A stretch of 64,000 nt of DNA from Henricia sp. BOLD:AAB3569 (GCA_037783545.1 JBBELK010000666.1:541001-605000); one strand, 5' to 3'. Shown: positions 1 to 12,840, counted from the stretch's first letter. The notes: generated by a model not told the origin, from the letters alone. Translations and numbers: made by a program.

Positions 1-514
1 TGGTGAACATTCTTAACAAAATGTAAACAACAAAATGAATTTTGCTGATATAGGTTTGGTGACGAATACAAGAGTCAGGTCTAATCGTTGTCCACCAAAC
101 CCAAAGGGCGTATTTTTGTTTCACTCGTTCAGCTAAAATGCTACCATATGAAGCTGATGAGTTCTGTTGGGCGTATAAAATAAAATGTTTATGCGGTACA
201 TTGCATCTTCGTGCCATCCTGACATCAGCGCAATACAATAGGGCATCTGGGGTCTAGATTGGTTCTCCATCTTCGGGAAAGAAAAACCCGTCGGTTTATT
301 TATGAGCAGCTATAAGGATTCTTTAAAGCGTGCTCGACATGCAAACGTCATGTTCTTTAAAGCGTGCTCGACATGCAAACTTCATGTTTTATAATGAATC
401 ATAAGGTCAACATCACTTCGGGCACTTTGTCATTATCATGAGATCAACACAAAAACATATGAAAACAAAATCAAACATCTGTAACTTTCGTGGCCGGAGG
501 ACTCTTTTGTCTTA
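1..514. other. Non-genic sequence with a 34-bp tandem duplication
   Basis: No exon or domain is recognisable. Positions 319-352 and 353-386 are two adjacent copies of one 34-bp unit (TTCTTTAAAGCGTGCTCGAC...) differing at about one base, a simple recent tandem duplication. The rest is AT-rich unique sequence. Confidence 0.6.
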
Positions 515-605
515 ACCAAGATTCGAACGTGGGTTCTGAGCAGTGCTCCTATAGGCCTATATATAGCATTTCGCGTTTCACGAAATACGCGCATGCATCT
601 AAACT
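515..605. mobile_element. Fragment of a TIR MITE (family of 12087-12323)
   Basis: The stretch with AGCAGTGCTC, then ATTTCGCGTTTCACG and GCATGCATCTAAAC, follows the order of motifs in the right part of the MITE at 12087-12323 (CCAGTGCTCAAG, CATTTCGCGTTCAC, GTATCTAAACCTCCC). Only this end is present, so it is a truncated, diverged copy. Confidence 0.45.
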
Positions 606-3600
606 TGCCTAATACACGCTGTGATTTGTTTTCTCGTTGTTTGTTTTACACATCTTTTCGTTTTATTTAATGCATCGCCCACACGGTTCCATATATTAAA
701 ATGCATGTAAACAAATTACACAAATCACATTAAATTAAACAGTCCTATACTACACAAGTTCTACGTAACTGCGAGATTATTTAACACCTCAGACGAACCC
801 CAGTTTTGCCAAAAATGCCACAACAGAATGATGCTTAGAAGGCTATTTCGATGAAATTGAATCAATTACAATGAATAATCGATCGCCAAATTATCGATTA
901 CCAATTGATCATTACACCGGGTTCAACGAGAAGCTGTTTTGATTTTCTCGCCTACGCAATACCATGACTTAGCACACTAACCCTACTGAGGAAATGTCAG
1001 AAGAAAATGCCACAAGAAGACTAAAACGACTGAGCGGACATCGTTAGTCTCAAATCGTCAAATTCCTTGCTTAATTCAAGACAATATTTGTAAGTAGTCA
1101 AGTGCGGAACAACCCACTAGTTGCGGCATTGGACGTGACATTTTGGCGGTGCAAACAGCAATCTACTGGCGCCAGACGAAAGCTAGACAAACTCTACTAT
1201 AGCGGGAAAATTGGCTGATGGCTCGGTTTGGGGATAGAACGAAAAATATCACGTTCGGCAAGAGCGCAATGCCCCGGCGGCGAGGGTCCGGTTATAGCTA
1301 GAGTATGGGCGTGTCCGACATGTAGGCTACATGTAAGACTGCATGGTTTGAGTTGTCTAGTGGCAGCATCGGAACCACAATTTTAGGGCTAAACCGGAAA
1401 GAAAGATGGAGTTTATCTTTTATGTGGATTGTTTTACTGCGTTCAATCTCCCGTGCACCTCCCAAGTATCGCGTATTGTATGCCTTCGAATGGATGCGAC
1501 TCGTTTAATAGCTACAAAGCCTGTATACAATTATATAACCATTACGTTATTTTTAATTGGCATTACGGACACAATTGATTAATAAAACAGATACAATGCC
1601 ATTTCACCGACCTGCTCAATATTTCCCGTACATATTACCAGGAAAAGGGCTAAACAGATGTTGTTCCAATTGTTTGTCACAAAACAGCTTTTCATCATCG
1701 CTGTTCGATTTTGAAACGTGGGTTAATATTCGATTTAGACTGGTGACAATCTCGCCTTGATTTGCTGATGGCCGTACCTTTCACAAACACCCGCTATTAT
1801 TGCAAATTTTGCAATCGACTAAAAACGGCCTGTCTTTTCAAGAAGTCCGCTTGAGGGGGATTTTTGCAAATGGAAAAAAATAAATCTGTTATTTTTCTCT
1901 AAAAACTACCGAGAACATTTCGCGCAAACTGCATGGATGTTCGTTACATAGGCCTATTTTTTCTGCACTTGGACATTTTGTTCAATCATTTTTGAAAGCC
2001 CCAAAGTAATTTCCATTAGCCTAACAACTATTTTCCTTAATAGGTTACCTGGGAGACACGAAAGGGTTATTATCGGGGTATTAGCGAGACATCGACAAAT
2101 AGGGAGACATGGCCATGTCTCCCTATTTTCAAGAAAGTTATTAAGCATTTTTATTAGGTTATTAAGCATTTTTATTAGGTTCTTAACTATTATTTTTAGG
2201 TCACGAACCATTTTTGTCTAGGTCAAAAACCATTTTTTGTTTAGCTTTATGTTAAATGAAGTTTCCATTAGCGAAATTGTTTTCTTGACTCAGTGGTCGT
2301 TTAAGAAATGGTTCCCTTTAATGTCTCCCAAATGCCCCATTCTCGGTAATTATTATAACCGTTTTAAGTCTAAGACACGTCATATGTCATAACTGAATTT
2401 AAGTGTCAAAAGTTGTATGTGTCTCATGTTATGGCACAGAAATGTTTTATTGCAATTACACAAAATTAATCTACGATGTCTTAGTGAAGATGTCTTAAGA
2501 GTTAAGGCATCTTAACTTTCTTTATTGCAATCCGCCCCAGATGTTTTTTTTTTATTAATAATATGGCACCCACTCTACGTTAATTAATCATTGATAAGGG
2601 AAGAAAACAACATCCATTTTTCTAACAAAAAATGCTGTCTGCAAACTCGTCCTGAGGATACCTTTATCTTCTCTCAAATTGACTGTATAAATTAACGCAT
2701 CCAGCGAAAACATAAAGAGTTCGTGATCGCGAAAATTACTTAACTGATATTATCCTTAATTTAACAAGCTCTCTGTTTCAAGGTAAAAGCCAAAGCGCTC
2801 TCCCGCCGTCAAGTATGAATAACAAAATGCCAAATTGGCAGCATATCGGGGCAGTAGGGTGAGTATAGCGAAGCCGACACGAGAAGTCATTGACCACGGA
2901 GAGTCGGATGGATGGCCGGGAATCAAGACCCCACTGGTTGCGCTGAAAGAACGAGATAATTACAAAGATGTATGCTTCGATCAGATCAGAACGGCCGGTT
3001 GAGACAAAATAGCAGAGAAGCTGAATTTGTGTAGCCTAAGCGGGGATAGAAATCTCTAGTGAGGAGCGGGGAAGACGTTAAAACACCGGAGTGGTCTTTG
3101 ATGATGCCGAGTGCTTGAGGCAGAGTGGGCAGTTGGTGGTTTAGTTAATCCTGAGGATTTCCAGAAACCATTCACGATGTCTTGTCTACAGATAGACATC
3201 ATGGATAGATCGGCGTTGTAGGAGGGATTGCTGCGTGTGTGATATCGGTTCAAGGATCTCTTCCCACATTCATTTGTACAATTCATTTTGTATCTAAGTG
3301 AACGCGATCTCTGACGACTGATGATGTGGGGTAGTGACAGGGCTAACCTGAGGTGAATCCACTCAGAACACTGTACCAAGTCACACCCTAACAGGCTGCC
3401 ATTTACTTTATTTACACTGACAGGAACTCATGGTTATGAAGATTTAAAAGTCTGATAGTGGCTTTATGTTCTTAGTTCGATGCTAATTTATAAATTACTT
3501 CGGGTATCACTTCCATGGACAGAAGTTAATTGGCAATTTTAAGAGTCTTTTAAAAAGATATATAAATAAAATAAAAAATTCGGTTTGTGGAAGTTACCAG

Positions 3601-3869
3601 GTTTCCAATGGGATATTGTTTAAAAACGTAATTTTTTATTAATTATTACATTATTATACCGAAACTCATTTAAAAGGTGATTACTGGCATATCGAGTTTA
3701 TTTTCCAACTTGATGAAATCAAACCTGAGCCCAACAAATACCTTCTAAGCTCCCGTGTACAATACGCTTATAAGATAAACCTGCTCTTCAAAACATCACA
3801 TCTGTTACCGAATGTCTCTTGTTATAACAACTTCAAACTAACATTTAAGAAACGAAAAGAAATTTATGT
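606..3869. other. Unannotated stretch with one perfect palindrome
   Basis: No gene, tRNA or recognisable transposon protein is seen. A perfect 32-bp palindrome centred on ATGGCCAT lies at 2097-2128. It is followed at about 2139-2181 by two tandem copies of an AT-rich ~21-bp word (ATTAAGCATTTTTATTAGG). Short open frames here (67, 85 and 107 codons) show no domain and no splice-compatible structure. Confidence 0.5.
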
Positions 3870-4286
3870 AATGTTGATGTCATTTTGAGGGAAAACTATA
3901 GTACAAATGCAACATTTATGTTAAGTTTAGTCATGCCTAGTCTAGATTATTGTTGCACAGTATGGGGTGACCGTTACGCATCTCATAACACTGTCTTCAA
4001 CAAATGCCTCAAACGTGCAGCCAGAATAATACTGAAATGCGATTTCCTAACTCCATCAGCTGACATGTTTAAAAATGTACAAACTCGAGAAACTCGTCAT
4101 GTACAAACTCGAAAAACTCGTCAATCTGCTGAAAAGACATTGAAAATTCCCTTCGCACGAAAGGAGCCTTACGCCTCGAGTTTTGCTGTAACTGGCGCCG
4201 CAATTTGGAACAGCCTTAGTGCACACCTTAGAGCTATGTCTTCTTTAGGCTCATTCATATCGGCACTTCGCCAAACATATACATAA
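3870..4286 (+). pseudogene. CR1/L2-type non-LTR retrotransposon reverse transcriptase, C-terminal remnant
   Basis: The open stretch from 3885 encodes about 133 residues with the signature of the C-terminal thumb/connector of CR1/Jockey-group reverse transcriptases. In order these are SLVMPSLDYCCTVWGD, a KCLKRAARIIL segment, a TPSADMFKN segment, then SSFAVTGAAIWNSLSAHLR and SLGSFISALRQ, with a stop at 4284-4286. The palm-domain catalytic motifs and the endonuclease are absent upstream, so this is a 5'-truncated dead copy. A short internal duplication (VQTRETRH/VQTRKTRQ) replaces part of the usual linker. The family call rests on the motif order; the exact clade (CR1, L2 or Jockey) is uncertain. 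Confidence 0.75.
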
Positions 4287-4703
4287 TATTCACATGATCA
4301 GCTTCAAGGGAGAAATGCTAATTTACGGAGTCGTATGACTTGGTTGCCATAACATTAAATTTAAATTTTGGAGCCGGAGGGGAATTTTCCCATTTTGTTC
4401 CTCTTAAAAAGGAGTTTTGCTGGTTTGTCGCCCTTCCTGTAATTAGCGTAAATTTCAGTGTCACGTGCTATTTCTTCTGATGTTGTTCTTCTGTAACCAT
4501 TAGTTTTGTCAAATTGTGCGAGTGTTGATGTTTTGTGAATTTGTGATGTTGTAGTTGTTGTATCTTATCTCCGTTTGTTTGTGATTGTGAAGTTGTTTAA
4601 TTTAATATAATTGTTTTATGAGTGTTTGCAGGGCCCCAATGGAAACCAGTTGTTGTAAACTGTTTGGGCACACCCTGTGTAAATAAATGGAATAAATAAA
4701 TAA
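4287..4703 (+). mobile_element. 3' UTR and AATAAA-rich tail of the CR1-like element
   Basis: This is the non-coding tail of the reverse-transcriptase remnant. Its last ~100 bp (GGGCCCCAATGGAAACCAGT, then GTTTGGGCACACCCTG, then repeated AATAAATA) is nearly identical to 42212-42325. Two independent copies therefore define the 3' end of the family. The terminal short A-rich microsatellite is typical of CR1/L2 3' ends. Confidence 0.75.
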
Positions 4704-5469
4704 ACGTTTGATCCACTAAGACGTCAACAAGTCTGCAGTCATAAATAAACGATTGTCGCTCGGCCACAGTACCCCACTAATATAATATATATACGGTTGT
4801 CGCCACTCTTTTTGTCAATGTTTAGATGGCAAAACTTCCGAGAACAGGGAAAATTCAAAAGAAAAGTACGGTGCCCTTAAATGACTCATAACAGACTCCT
4901 CTAGCTCTCCTTCCCAGAATTGCAGAGTTGAACACTAAGACATCAACCTCATGAGGGCGCTATGTCCAGATTATGGACAGCTCGTTAGCAGCGTATTTCA
5001 CCAACTCGTTCCGGATCCGTACATTTCACGCTTGTTCATGCTGCCGCTTTTACCGTCGATTCCCATGACAGAAAACTGCCTAACAATGAAGTGCGCATTT
5101 TAACTTGCGGTACGCTGCAAGATTCATCGACTTCCGGGCAGCGGCGTAGCCAGTATTTTTTCACTGGGGTGGAGGTGGGGGGTGGGGGTGTCCTGGAGAC
5201 AGGGGGCGGGGGAGATAGCTTATTAGTGAGGGGGGATGGGGGTGGGGGAGTAGCCTACCGAAAATGTTGACCTCGTCGCGTTCCAACACTTTTCAATTTG
5301 ACATACATACATAAATGCATGTATAATCAGAGCATACAGCAGACATCCAGTCACTTACAGCTAGGTAGGCCTATTTCGTTTTCAAAAATCCCACCCCAAC
5401 ACTTTTCCTTGCCGTTTTCAATCCAATACATATATCGGGATTCATTTCGTGGTGGTGAGCGCCTGGGGG
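4704..5469. other. Non-genic sequence with G-rich repeat
   Basis: No gene is recognised. Around 5150-5260, after the word GGCGTAGCCAG, the strand carries many G-runs (GGGGTGGAGGTGGGGGG and similar). A related GGCGTAG word precedes the G-rich tract at 10780, which suggests that both derive from one dispersed repeat. Confidence 0.45.
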
Positions 5470-5825
5470 ATTTTGTGGGTGGTTTTATCTACTTCAACAG
5501 AAGTGAATGTTCAAGTTGACGTTCAAACCAGGTATTTGTTTAACCACATTAATATTTTCTGAGATGCACCAAGCATAAGCCTGTAATTCGTAGGTATTTG
5601 CAAACCGGAAACTAAAGGTCAAAAAATTGTATTTGTTTGTGACAAGCTCAGACAACATTTTATTCATTTTATGTACTGAATCGGTAGAAATTAAGGTTCT
5701 TTTTCCATTTATTGGCGTTTGGGCGCTTACAAACGCGGTACGGTGACAAATCAACGTTAAAACCCCATTGCCATTCCCGACTGGTCCCCAGAAGTGTGAC
5801 CCGCCGCGAGACTTACACGGTCTAT
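5470..5825 (+). mobile_element. Partial copy of the TAGACCGTGTAAG-TIR element
   Basis: This matches the right half of the element at 9837-10605, including GGTGGTTTTATCT, the GGCGTTTGGGCGCTTACAAA core and the terminal ACTTACACGGTCTA. It is truncated on the left. The open frames on both strands here (73 and 86 codons) recur in the other copies only because the element is repeated; no protein family is recognisable. Confidence 0.7.
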
Positions 5826-6179
5826 TATATGAAGGGTTATTTATAAAAATAGCATTTTGTTTTGATTTGAAATAAAAAGAAAACCCTCTGTAATTTCTTT
5901 AAAAATGGGGCGCTGTTTCTGCATGTTAATTCCACTAGAGAAAAATAAACAAGACATTTGCCCCATGCGGTTCTCCTGGGGTGACCTGTCGTTACGATGA
6001 CAGCTCATGAGGGCAGGTGTGGTTTACACGCATGCGCGGTACATGAGCGCAGACTCGACATACACGTTTTCGTCCTCTTTCCTACTTTCGTACGATCCCC
6101 CTGGTGGAATAAAGTTAAATCGTTGACCTGTATACCCACCTAGGAGGTGGCCCAACACGGCCATGAAGTAGGCCTACGG

Positions 6180-6450
6180 GAACACAACATCTGGTATGGT
6201 GCTTCATCACCAGTGAAATGAAACAACCAAACTTGGGATGAGAGAAGTACCTCTGACTCACCGGGCAGACGCTCTACCAGCTGAGCTATAATGCACAGTT
6301 GTATACTCCCTCAGGTTTTTCCCTATGGACCCATTTTCTTCTCTCTGTGTTGCATGGTAGCGCAACTGGGCAAAGTAACGGACCCAACATCTAGTATGAT
6401 GCCTAAACCCCATTGAAATGAAACATCCAGTTGGGATGAGAGAAACATTT
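6180..6450 (-). mobile_element. tRNA-derived SINE (family A), reverse orientation
   Basis: Read on the minus strand, 6237-6294 contains a polymerase III A-box-like TAGCTCAGCTGGTAGAGC followed by GTCTGCCCGGTGAGTCAGAG. The flanks are two copies of the family body (CATTGAAATGAAAC..., GGATGAGAGAA) and the CTCCCTCAGGTTTTTCCCTA segment. The same modules occur at 13180-13495, 26095-26400, 36893-36985 and 39300-39625. The B box is missing from this copy. Confidence 0.7.
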
Positions 6451-6559
6451 AGAGAAAATGAAGAAAATTCTCAGCTTATTTTCACTATAGTTTTAGAAGA
6501 TTAGATCAAAGTTATAATGTCTCTTTATCGCACCGTCATCGAATAACACCATAGTTCCG

Positions 6560-6660
6560 ACTAAGATGCAAGACGTCGATCTGTCTAGTAAGATGCAAGA
6601 CGTCGATCTGTCAAGTAAGCAGGAGATCGTGGGTTCGAATCCCACCAGGGCATAAACGTT
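6560..6660 (+). mobile_element. tRNA-like SINE fragment with 29-bp duplication
   Basis: A perfect B-box-type GGTTCGAATCC lies within GTGGGTTCGAATCCCACC near 6630-6650. Just upstream, the word TAAGATGCAAGACGTCGATC occurs twice in tandem. The 5' half of a tRNA (D-arm A box) is not convincing, so this is a SINE remnant rather than a tRNA gene. Confidence 0.45.
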
Positions 6661-9600
6661 TCAGTTTGTGTCTATGTAAGTAGGAAATAAAGCATGCAGT
6701 GTGGTATAGAGAACACCCATTTCAAACTTCAACGCAATAATTACCTAATTTTTAAGACATAAACGGTTTATAAATGAGAATACTGTCAAATAGTACGGTT
6801 TTGCGACCATTTAAGCAGCCGATTCTCACTTGTTGTTGTCCAAGTCTCCAACATTATAGCTGACATTGACCTCGGAAGTGTCTGATGGTTTTCAATGAGG
6901 AACAAGCGATTGGCCACATTGAATCTTAAATTGGAAAAGGTTACTTTCTTGACCAGATGTTATATGAACCCACGACCTCTGTTATTGTGGTACAGACGTC
7001 TTAACTATACTTAACCACAGAGCTGACTGTGTTAAGTGGCCGGTTCGAATCCCTCTACATGGGGGTCTATACTACAACTTATGAAAGCTGCGTGCTTTTC
7101 CACCCGGGATTCTTACAAATTATCACTGTTTAGTGCATCTCCAAGACATCTCCAGTTAACTTTCCAAGTCACAAACTCTGTCATCTCTTGTGAATATATT
7201 TCTCACACAAGACAGTTTACTCAAGACAGTTTACGACTTCGATGTTTCTTGATATTATTGAGAGAAAAAAACCTTAGGAGGTTAACACAATACTGCTACT
7301 TGAGCTGCATCTCTTTGCGTATGACAGTTTGGCTAATTCATAAAAATGAAGTAGGGCCTATCACATTGCCAGTAGTTTTCCCCTCAAAGTGGCATCAGTT
7401 GCCTCCCGCAACGGTTATTTGAGGAACCGAACCAAGACCAACTGGCTCTTAATGACCCAAAAATAATATTCATACAGTGTCAGTAGATCATCACCTGCGG
7501 TTGTGTTTTCTTGTTGGAGTCTTAGGATCTTGAGATTATTAGGAGTCTGGAGGGAGCTTAAATTGTCAGAGCCTAGGGAGATTATTGGCCAGTCCCCCGG
7601 GGCGGCGTTGGTGACATTCATTAATCAATGCATGCTACATGCTAGGGAGAGGCGCTGACAGGAACCCGCTGCGGATGCTTCTTTCATGGACAGCAGGATA
7701 AGGCTAAAAAATATTTCCGCAATCAAACGTCAGAAAGCATTTACACAGCCGGGATCGAATTATGACAGGCGCAGCACTCGAACTTACGCCTGTTATCGGA
7801 TTTCACAACGGAGAAGAGAATTTTATGACATTTCTGTCGCGTTATGCAATTATTCCTCTTTCTTCGCCTCCAGTGCTGCGTCTCCCCAAGCGACTATTGA
7901 ACCCAACGAGCCAGCGTAAAACATGCTCACTTGATGGACAGTCTTTAATAAGAAGGGAGTATTGAATCGCACAGGAGACCGAGTTTTATACAGATTTAAG
8001 CATCATTAACGCGCGAACATCGTGTGACATGGCCCTCAGTGAAATGCAATTGACGGCTTGTGCTGGTGCCTTAGCTTCTCTATTAGCTGGTGAGTGGCAG
8101 AAGTCGGTCTTACCAAGTCGCCTATTATAAGTGGCCTCCTAACTACGTGTCTTACATAAAGCTTTCCCCCAACCGTTCCCTTATAAGCACAGGGATATAC
8201 CAATTGCCATATTGGTACATGAATAAACCCGAGGAGTCTTACACTATAACAATATTTAGCTTTACAATTGAACATGATTGCGGACGGTCACACATGAAGC
8301 CAAGCCTAGTGCCTGATAAATTAGCGTGATGACCTCCTCCTTGCAATGTCATCAGCCAAATTGTTTTTTTTTTGCGGAGTCTGACGGCCACACGAGGTGC
8401 TTGTCAAGCAGCGATCCCGTGTATACCTCAGCGAGGCGCGGTAGGGAGACTAGGGCGGCGCGACGGACGGGATGATTGCCGCTAAATCGGATAATTTTTC
8501 GCCCACACGCCGGCTTGTCCACGGGCTTCAAGTCTGTAACGAGATCGTAATGTTTGCGTGATGATCATATAAAGTAATTTCATCGGTGAATGCCCGCGTG
8601 GCCGCCGCGCTGTACACTGCGTGTAAGACGTGTACCCATTGTGCTATATAAGATAGACAGCATTGAAGGCTGTATACCGAACCTCATGGGTACCAGCTAG
8701 CCTACGCAACAGACCGTCATGCATACCAATGTGGGACTCACTCAACTCGATTGCCTCCTATTGTTTGGTTTCCGTGTTTGGTTTGGGCGGTAGGTTTTAA
8801 AGCTGATCAATCATATTGTTCTTGTATTACAAATGACTTACAAGTACCAAAGCAATGTGGTTTACGCTGATAAAAGCATTTTGACGTGGCACGTCAGCTG
8901 TCTCTGCAAACATCACTGTTTGTGGAGAATCTGTAGAGGCGATTTACAAATCGAAAGAATCACAAAGAACTATATAAAATCTTGAAGCAATTTATTGCGG
9001 AAGGGAAACTTTTAAAACCCATCCTCGTGAACTTAAAACGGCTTGGTGGTCCCGGGTGGTTAACAAACGGCACTAGGAAAACACCCGCACGCACACCGTG
9101 AAAACAAACAACTTGAAGCAGTTAGTGTACAGCCATCTATGATAAAGACTATTATAGAGGATCAAATATCGGCAGATGCTTCATCCATCGTGTGCGTCCG
9201 GCTTTCTCTACGCAGTCCGTGGACGGATTACCAAACACCGCTATTTACAATCAGCCATCTCGGCCCTAATCTGATTAACCAAAGACAAGGTCACTGTCAC
9301 TGCGCATTAAGGGGAGAGGCTGGGTCTACGGCGCGCCAAGGTGTATCCGTGGTCTGCTAGCGCACGGACCAGACACAAGGCCGGGATTTCATGCTTAGCC
9401 TATTTAATTTGCCTCCTTAAGAAAACATCATCAGTCAGCAAGTTGGAATAAGGTAGATGAATCACACAGCTAACGAACGAACGCAGCCCGAGCGAGATGT
9501 ATACGTAAGATATGAGACTCAAAACAAAAGCAACTTAAAGACACAAGTTGCTTAAAGACAACATTTCAAAACGAATATTAAGGACAACTCTTTGGCTAAA

Positions 9601-9836
9601 TCGAAACCAAACCAGCACTTTAACGCACCAGCTAGGCCTATTTACCAACCAACTGATTCCATGTTAGTGTCGTCCCATAATTCTTCAGGTTTTTATTTTT
9701 ACTCGTCGAGCGGTACTAGTTAGAAGTCATAAGCACATGATTGGCGCTTACCCAGGTTCACACTCAGTTCCCGTAACTGGTGGGGATCGGGATCACGCAT
9801 AATTTCTTTTCTCAACATCAATGAATGTCCCATCAA
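6661..9836. other. Unannotated, apparently single-copy stretch
   Basis: I find no gene family here. One isolated B-box-like word (CGGTTCGAATCCC) near 7041 probably marks another decayed SINE. Open frames of 128 codons or fewer (for example 7036-7422 and 8036-8329 on both strands) have no recognisable motif. Local GC is moderate with several CpG-containing words around 8370-8700, but nothing that defines a promoter. Confidence 0.45.
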
Positions 9837-10605
9837 TAGACCGTGTAAGTTGACCTCGAGAACGTGCGGGACTCCGCGAGACTCGTCGGCTTCCGGAGAC
9901 TTCGTATAATAGGAGCTTAAACCACGTGCAGCGACCATTTTTTCAAGACCATTTTGACACGTAAAAATTAGCAGTGTCGCCTGCCGATTCGGGGTCAACT
10001 GTAAATATTCTTAAAATCCCACTTATTACTTGTGAGAAAAGTTAATTGAGCAAAAAGTTCATAACATTTTTAATCTGACCTTTTATTTCCGTCTCTGAGA
10101 TAAACTGGTAACCCTACACGTAATATAACAAACACGCCGCGAATACGGTGCATTATGGCCGTTTTCAAAAGTTCCTGATTGGGATTCAGACGGTCTTTGC
10201 GATATCCGTCCTGACCATGTGTACTTTATTTGTTTGGTTTTTTGGTGGTGGTTTTATCTGCTCTCAACATAAGTGAACGTTCAAGTTGTCGTTCAAACTA
10301 GGTATTTGTTTAGCCACGTTAATACTTATAAAATGCACCAAGCCTGGGCCTGCCTTTCGTAAAGGTACTTGCAAACCGGAAACAAAAGGTCAAACACTTT
10401 TTTTTTGTGACAAACTCGGACAACATTTTCTTTATCTTATTTAATGAATCGATATATTTTAAGGTGCTTTTCCAATTATTGGCGTTTGGGCGCTTACAAA
10501 CGCGGTACGGTAAAGTGAGCATTCAAAGAATATCGTTAAAACCCCATTGCCATTCCCTGACTGGTATCCGGAAGTGTGACCTGAAACGAGACTTACACGG
10601 TCTAT
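9837..10605 (+). mobile_element. ~770-bp TIR element, copy 2 of the TAGACCGTGTAAG family
   Basis: The ends are inverted: ATAGACCGTGTAAGTTGACC on the left and ACTTACACGGTCTAT on the right. The body contains GAGATAAACTGGTAACCC, GGTGGTGGTTTTATCTGC and GGCGTTTGGGCGCTTACAAA. A second nearly full-length copy lies inverted at 13709-14526 and partial copies lie at 5470-5825 and 55138-55258. No target-site duplication is obvious. No transposase is encoded, so the element is non-autonomous. Confidence 0.7.
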
Positions 10606-10779
10606 AGTGAGAAACGTGTCGATGCATATTCAAATTTATTTAAATTACGCAAACGATTTGGCTGCGTAGCTATTCGAGCCTGCGACATTGGTTTAAAAAG
10701 TCAAGCAGTCTGTCAACTATCACTCTCCATCTAGACCACTGTCTTCTGATGCATAGGCGTAGCAAACTCTTAAAAATCG

Positions 10780-10945
10780 GGCACAGCGGGTCGCTTCGGG
10801 GTCGCTCCGGGGGAGGGGGGAGGGGGAGGGGGAGGGGGATGGGGGGAGGGGGAGGGGGATGGGGGGGGAGATAGGGGAGGGGGATGGGGGGGGGGAGATT
10901 GGGGGGGGGGGGAGGGGGAGGGGGGAGGGTGGTGCGGAGCGCCCT
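10780..10945. repeat. G-rich low-complexity tract
   Basis: A run of GGGGGA/GGGGGAT-type words of about 150 bp. It produces long proline-only open frames on the minus strand (10670-11003), which are artefacts. Many closely spaced G-runs give strong formal potential for G-quadruplexes. Confidence 0.85.
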
Positions 10946-11127
10946 CCACGCCCTCACGCAACAGCTTGTATGGACATGTAATATAATGTAATAGCATTGC
11001 CACTGCCGTGGCGTTTTATCAGTGGTGTTCTATTAGTTTCATTAACTTTTTTGCCGACAGTACCATAATTTTGCCGACAAAATGTGAATTACATCATATA
11101 GGGCGTAGTATGGTAGGCAAAACAAGT

Positions 11128-11192
11128 GGGGGGGGGGGGGGGGGGCGGGGGGGTTCAAATTGACATATTTAGGGGGGGGGGGGGGGGGGGGG
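11128..11192. repeat. Two long poly-G runs
   Basis: Homopolymeric G tracts of about 15-20 bases, with a single C interruption in the first, lie at 11128-11152 and 11172-11192, separated by a 20-bp AT-rich linker. These are microsatellite-like and prone to length error in sequencing. Confidence 0.85.
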
Positions 11193-11570
11193 CACACCAG
11201 CTCCCTTTGCGCCCCGTCTTCTACGCCTATGTGATGAGTCAGAATTTCAAGTAAAGACATTATAGGGCCTACATGTTTGTAATTTTAAATCTTTGGAAGT
11301 AGACTTGTTAAAAATAAGAAATATGCCACATTATACGGCAGTCATATACGTAGTTCGAGACGCAAATATAATTGTGGCGCAGGCGCGACGTACTGAAGGC
11401 ATTGTTTAACATTACGCAGCTAGATATGGAACAAAACTTGGCAGCTTACGAGATGATTCATTACGCCTGCCAGGTGTATATAAAGACTAAAGCAAGACTA
11501 GGCATGTGTTTCGACTTTCGAGAAAGATAAATGTGGTCCCCGATGCTCTAAACCGTGTATATGACGTACA

Positions 11571-11826
11571 GGGGCCAATTTCATGGCGCTGCTTAAGCAA
11601 TAGCTGAAAACGTGTGCTTACTGCAGCATTAAGGTTGTGCTAACTTTAAGGCTATTTCACAACGATGGCGTGCTTAAGCATGCGCGTGCTTGGAAACGGG
11701 CACTGTTGCGTCACTGGAGATAGCAAACGTTTGGCAGTGCAATAAGGTTACGGTCTCCATGAAATAGCCGGAGCCTCCGTTAGCACAAAAATCGGCTGCT
11801 AAACAGCGCCATGGAATTGGACCTAG
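11571..11826. mobile_element. MITE, GGGGCCAATTTCATGG family, copy 1
   Basis: It starts GGGGCCAATTTCATGGCGCT and ends with the inverse, AGCGCCATGGAATTGGACC. Inside, words such as GCTTAAGCA and TTAGCACAAAAAT continue the inverted symmetry. Related copies lie at 26640-26884 and 42149-42528. It carries no coding capacity. Confidence 0.8.
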
Positions 11827-12086
11827 GGGACATTTTGAAGGAATTATGTGAATTATCTTATTCTACTTTGAGCCACCTTTTCGTATCTTGCATCAATTTC
11901 ACCCATAAACAGCGTTAACAGTTGGTATGGTATACCTTAATATGTTGCAACCAATCATGGCTTGCGCTCGGAAATTTAACAAAAAATTATTAAACCTCTT
12001 TCTCGTTGATAATTTCCCGTATACTTTACACAATAATTTAATCAGAGCACATTTTGTTAAAAAAACATGCGTGCCCATTTACCATC

Positions 12087-12323
12087 AATAGGGAGGTTTA
12101 GATGCATGCAAAACGCAAACGCGAACGCGAAATTTCTTTGAGAACTTAGTCGTGCACTTTCAGGAAATCTTATAACAGACGAATACAAAATTTCACAAAT
12201 GTGACTTCCATGTTGTGACCAAAATTTGAAACCGAGTTCTAAGACCTCCTAACGATATGACCAGTGCTCAAGCCATTTCGCGTTCACACGTTCGCGTTTT
12301 ACGTGTATCTAAACCTCCCTATT
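12087..12323. mobile_element. MITE with AATAGGGAGGTTTAGATGCA terminal inverted repeats
   Basis: The left end AATAGGGAGGTTTAGATGCA is matched in inverse by TGTATCTAAACCTCCCTATT on the right. The inverted similarity continues inward through the GCGAACGCGAAAT words, giving TIRs of about 45 bp in a 237-bp element. A fragment of the same family lies at 515-605. There are no open frames of interest. Confidence 0.8.
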
Positions 12324-12687
12324 AATTCATTTTGGAATTTCGCAAATGGAAACTAACAAACAGACAAACAGACAGACAAAATCAAGCAAAAGAACAATGT
12401 AGACGTCAAATACACGCAGAAACGGATTGGGTTGTGAGATTAAACCACCTTGCTAACGGTGTCGTTTCTTTAAAAACAAAATCCATTTTCAGCATTTATG
12501 GTTGATGTATAAATCACTCTAAAACATAGGCCTGTTGTTTTCGATGACATTTTCTGGCAAGTACATTTACCATAAACATTTGTAATGATGCAGTGTTTGG
12601 AATAATTACATGTTAATTTAAATTCAAAACATCTCTGTATTGTAAAAAGTGGCTAAGACCTATCAAACCGGTGTTGGTTTTGTTGGT

Positions 12688-12840
12688 CTAATAGAGCCTT
12701 TGCACGGCGGCCATGACAGGGGGCAGTCACATTGTCACCGTGCGTCATGCATAGTTAGGTGCTTTGTGGTTCTATTGTTACAGCATTTACATAAGAAAAC
12801 CTGTCCTCTGTCATGGCCGCCGGTGCAGAAGCTCCATTAG
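12688..12840. mobile_element. 153-bp MITE, CTAATAGAGC / GGCGGCCATGACAG family
   Basis: The left terminal CTAATAGAGCCTTTGCACGG and the subterminal CGGCCATGACAGGGG are mirrored on the right by CCTGTCATGGCCGCC and GCTCCATTAG. A second copy of the same family is at 17802-17924. The element is too short to encode protein. Confidence 0.8.

Noticed and set aside
10670..11260. Proline-rich open frames on the minus strand
   Set aside because: They are translations of poly-G/GGGGGA low-complexity DNA, overlap in several frames, and have no other coding features.
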